Positions 61,701 through 64,000 of a DNA stretch of 64,000 bases are shown here, piece after piece. The stretch is from Pachypanchax playfairii. Its lineage: Eukaryota; Chordata; Actinopteri; Cyprinodontiformes; Aplocheilidae. Position 1 is the first letter of the stretch, and the number at the start of each line of letters is the position of its first letter. Under the pieces are notes generated by a model. The model saw nothing but the letters and a program-made list of their open reading frames with translations, did no database searches and was not told where the DNA came from. The position numbers and the translations under genes were made by a program. Location of the stretch: assembly GCA_006937955.1 (NCBI GenBank), contig SSNP01000005.1, positions 5,956,093 to 6,020,092 on the forward strand, written 5' to 3'.

Positions 61701-64000
61701 ATGACTTGAATTTAAATTATTATCTCATAAAATTGTTTTTTGAGATTATTATAAATAGATGCATACAAGGATTTTATTTTGAATATAATCTCTTTAGCTG
61801 TATCGTTTAGTTTATTTTATTTAAAGTCCTCAATAAGACCAAATGACTCTGTCACAAGGCTTAAATATTTTCCATTTCCATTTATTGATTTAAAATCAAT
61901 GTACAGAGCACTGAGGGCAAAGTGAATAAGTAAAACCAGGTCAATACCAATCAGGCTGCTGAGTTTCCACTTTCTGCTCCCTAAATGCAGTTTGATCCAT
62001 TTTCCAAAACAGTTAAAACTCCCTGGAGGAAGCCAAGTTCTGACTTTAGGTGAATTAATAAATGCCCTCTAAATTTGAAAAAAGCTGAGTTGTAAATTGC
62101 ACAAATAGTATCTCAATAATTACAAAAAAAAAATGAGAGGAGGAGGAGAAAACTTTGAGATTTGATGACAGTAATGGTAGTGATGACCAACCATGAGCTG
62201 AAGCACAACAACAGGTCACAATGAGAGAATCACAGGTGAGCAAGGATGTCACTACCTGCACCACAGGCACATGTCCGTGTAACACAGCGAAAGTGAGGGG
62301 CGTCGCCTGCCGCGTTTCGGGAAAGACTGAGGGATGCTTGTGAACTGTGTTTGGCACCTGGGGAGGGGACACAGATGGGTGGGATGAACAGGTAGAAAGG
62401 AGAGAGGTGAGGGAGAGAGATACCAAGCCATTAAAACTACTACATGGACAACAGGACACAAGACAAGCAGCTGCAGGGAGGGTGGAGGAGAGCGGGGGGA
62501 GGGGGACAGGAAGCTCTAGAGGAGAAACCAGAGTGATTAACCAGGAACCCTGAGGCTGGAGAGGACATCATACCCATGTTCCTCTCCTAATGAACACAAT
62601 GGATTGATCTGTGTAGTCAGGTCTCGTTTAATGGTTTCAGTCTGGGTTTCTGTGACTGAGTTCTGACCCGACTGCTCTCAGGCTCATTTCACTAATAAAA
62701 CTAATCAAATGAAAGCATGGCAAAGATGGAACAACCACTTCAAAAAGCACAAGAGACATTTTCCTCAGGCTGCTTTGGAAGAAATGGGACTGGGATGTAG
62801 ATGGTAGTATAACACTTAATAAACTGGAACAAACAAACAAAAATCTGTCTGTGATGTAAATGAAATTATATCAAAATACACGACAAATTCAAAGAATATG
62901 TAGAGAAAAAAATATATGGATTTTACATTTTTGTTGAAAAAGTTTAAGAATGGAAAATTTCCCACATTAATGTTGGAATTTTATATTTTTTAAGTCAGTT
63001 ATATTGTAAATTTCATCCTTTATTAGAACAGTAGCATCAATGAATCCATCTTGAGTTGGAAAGAAACACGTTTTTTTATACTAAATTTAAATTACGTGAA
63101 TGAAAAATGAATCTGAGACTGAGAACAGTGTCTTGTGCTTTTGTTAATTTGACATAAAAGCAAAGGCTAAAAAGAAAGTTTGATGCAACAGCTGATGAAG
63201 CGTTTTGACAAACAAAAGATCAGGATCACGAGGCTTAACTTTGATTAAAGTTTCTTTAAGTTGACCAATTAATTTGTGATAAACTGGAAGAAACAAATAT
63301 TCAGTACAGATCAAATTGAAATAATATTCTCTGTTTGATTTAACAGCCTCATGATCATCATCTCTAAAAACATGAGGCGTGTGAGAGAGAAATGGAGGAT
63401 GACATTTGGTTTTCTCCAATTCAATAACATGGTTTTTCATTGCTGTTCTAAAATTTGATACTAATGTTGAAATTAAAGAGTTGGCTTTAATTCAATGCTG
63501 AAACCTAAAAAAGGAATGAAAATGTGTCTTGTTTTCTTTTTACAACTGACCTCACTGTTAATATCTGCTCCTGCATCCAGCAGCATCTGCACCATGGCTT
63601 CGTCTCCACGAACACAAGCGTACATCAGTGGCGTCATACCCTGCACGAGCAATGGCACAATGACAAACAGTAATCACAAGTTAAAGATATGTTTTTCTAT
63701 TTTATTCCAGCCTGCAAACAGCATCACCAAAAATGTAACCAACCTTGCAGCATTTTGAAATGAAGTAAGATGATTAAAACAACTATTTATAATAATTAAG
63801 ATATTTCAAGCCTGAATTAGTGGTCTGCACTAAATATGTGTTTGGAAAAGCTTCGACTTCAGGGCTTTTGAGTCAGATTACGCTATTGATGACATTTTAT
63901 GATAAATAGAATGAATCAATTTATGTTCTGGAAGATCTACTTAAAGGAAAAAACTTTTAGTTGGAAAGTTTGGTCTAAAATCAGCCCCCAGACAAATGTT
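55774..64000 (-). CDS. btbd11: BTBD11/ABTB3-like ankyrin-repeat and BTB protein, C-terminal half (5' end outside window)
   Basis: BTBD11 (ABTB3) is an ankyrin-BTB protein of inhibitory-neuron synapses in mammals. Twelve exons seen: 63551-63640, 62256-62357, 61396-61489, 60982-61127, 59523-59743, 59251-59429, 58161-58266, 57771-57873, 57565-57646, 57386-57454, 56068-56181 and 55774-55983, about 505 residues. Order: ankyrin repeats (GMTPLMYACVRGDEAMVQML, ATPLTFAVLHGHVPVVQ, TETPLQLAAAAG, FELVSLLLERGADP), the linker KGDVLSLEEILAEGSDL, HVDITIDIRSLGVPWTLHTW, then a BTB domain (MSDVTFLVEGKPFYAHKVLL, HIFQLVMQYLYFGG) and a BACK-like end. The C-terminus RIQSIHLSSSKGSIV* fits BTBD11; remembered ABTB2 ends differently (VHSVYVTSRV), which decides the paralog. 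Further exons lie beyond 64000, so the right coordinate is the window edge. Confidence 0.88.
56627..56955 (+). repeat. Dispersed SINE-like repeat, copy 3 (in btbd11 intron)
   Basis: The most complete copy. It has a head gcacggtggtgcagtaggta, a box-B-like ggttcgacactgg, then 'ttaattggcagctctaaatt', 'ggttgtctgtctatatgtgg', 'tgatggacaggtgacctgtc' and the tail 'tagacaccagttccctgtaa' before 'atgactgactg'. The head resembles a tRNA-derived promoter (A and B boxes), in keeping with a SINE, but I have not confirmed the family. Confidence 0.75.
58002..58015 (+). promoter_or_regulatory. Weak CTCF-like motif in btbd11 intron
   Basis: ACACTAGAGGGCGT matches 12 of 14 positions of CCASYAGRKGGCRS, failing at the first and last base. 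Its orientation is opposite to the two sites near mapk12. Support is weak. Confidence 0.25.
60645..60671. repeat. (GT)n microsatellite
   Basis: Thirteen tandem GT units, directly joined to the 60672-60976 repeat, which itself ends in another GT run. Confidence 0.9.
60672..60976. repeat. Teleost interspersed repeat with degenerate telomere-like (TTAGGG) stretches
   Basis: The segment contains 'cctggtccccatgaggggga', several imperfect GGTTAGG/TTAGGG units between 60784 and 60895, then 'aatggaagtcaatggacggt' and 'ccccataaggataccaaaac', closed by a (GT)n run. This combination is one I recognise as widespread in fish genomes, usually flanked by GT repeats. It lies in a btbd11 intron and ends about five bases from the splice donor of the exon at 60982. 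Confidence 0.75.

Noticed and set aside
1..64000. CRISPR arrays, prophage, insertion sequences, operons, or an intact retroelement
   Set aside because: No regularly spaced repeats, no reverse transcriptase, integrase or transposase frame, and gene structure is plainly that of a vertebrate nucleus.

Overview
This is a vertebrate nuclear DNA window, most probably from a teleost fish. It is AT-rich, with split genes using GT-AG introns, microsatellites, and dispersed repeats that resemble common teleost families. No bacterial, viral or organellar features were seen. Seven protein-coding genes were recognised by translating exons and joining splice sites by eye, and all seven lie on the minus strand. 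In transcription order from the right edge they are btbd11/abtb3 (5' end outside the window), mlc1, panx2, trabd, selenoo, a single p38 MAP kinase of the mapk12 type, and mtss2 (3' end outside the window to the left).

Layout. 1-8450 is intron of mtss2. 8451-11306 holds its first three coding exons, which encode the start of the I-BAR domain, and a GC-rich 5' region follows to about 11.8 kb. 11.8-21.2 kb is a gene-poor interval with several repeat fragments. mapk12 is at 21298-24339 (12 exons, 361 codons plus stop, closing in frame). selenoo is at 25736-29457 (9 exons) and ends in an in-frame TGA read as selenocysteine, with a SECIS-like hairpin about 310 bases downstream. trabd is at 31584-36172 (9 coding exons and a 5' non-coding exon) under a ZNF143/Staf-like promoter element. 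panx2 is at 38511-42539, probably with a further first exon at 45.3 kb. mlc1 is at 48541-52179 (11 coding exons, 404 codons). The C-terminal half of btbd11 runs from 55774 to beyond the right edge (12 exons seen).

Five of the genes (mlc1, panx2, trabd, selenoo, mapk12) match the gene content of human 22q13.33 as I remember it. The human neighbours MOV10L1, TUBGCP6, HDAC10 and MAPK11 are not present between them. The flanking mtss2 and btbd11 lie on other human chromosomes. The genes are not a pathway: they cover astrocyte and neuronal membrane proteins (mlc1, panx2), mitochondrial or membrane proteins (selenoo, trabd), a stress kinase, a membrane-curvature protein and a BTB/ankyrin protein. 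I found no evidence for a previously undescribed system. The points most worth a second look are the selenocysteine/SECIS pair, the alternative first exon and shortened C-terminus of panx2, the ZNF143-like element at trabd, a telomere-like repeat lying against a btbd11 splice donor, and the rearranged synteny.
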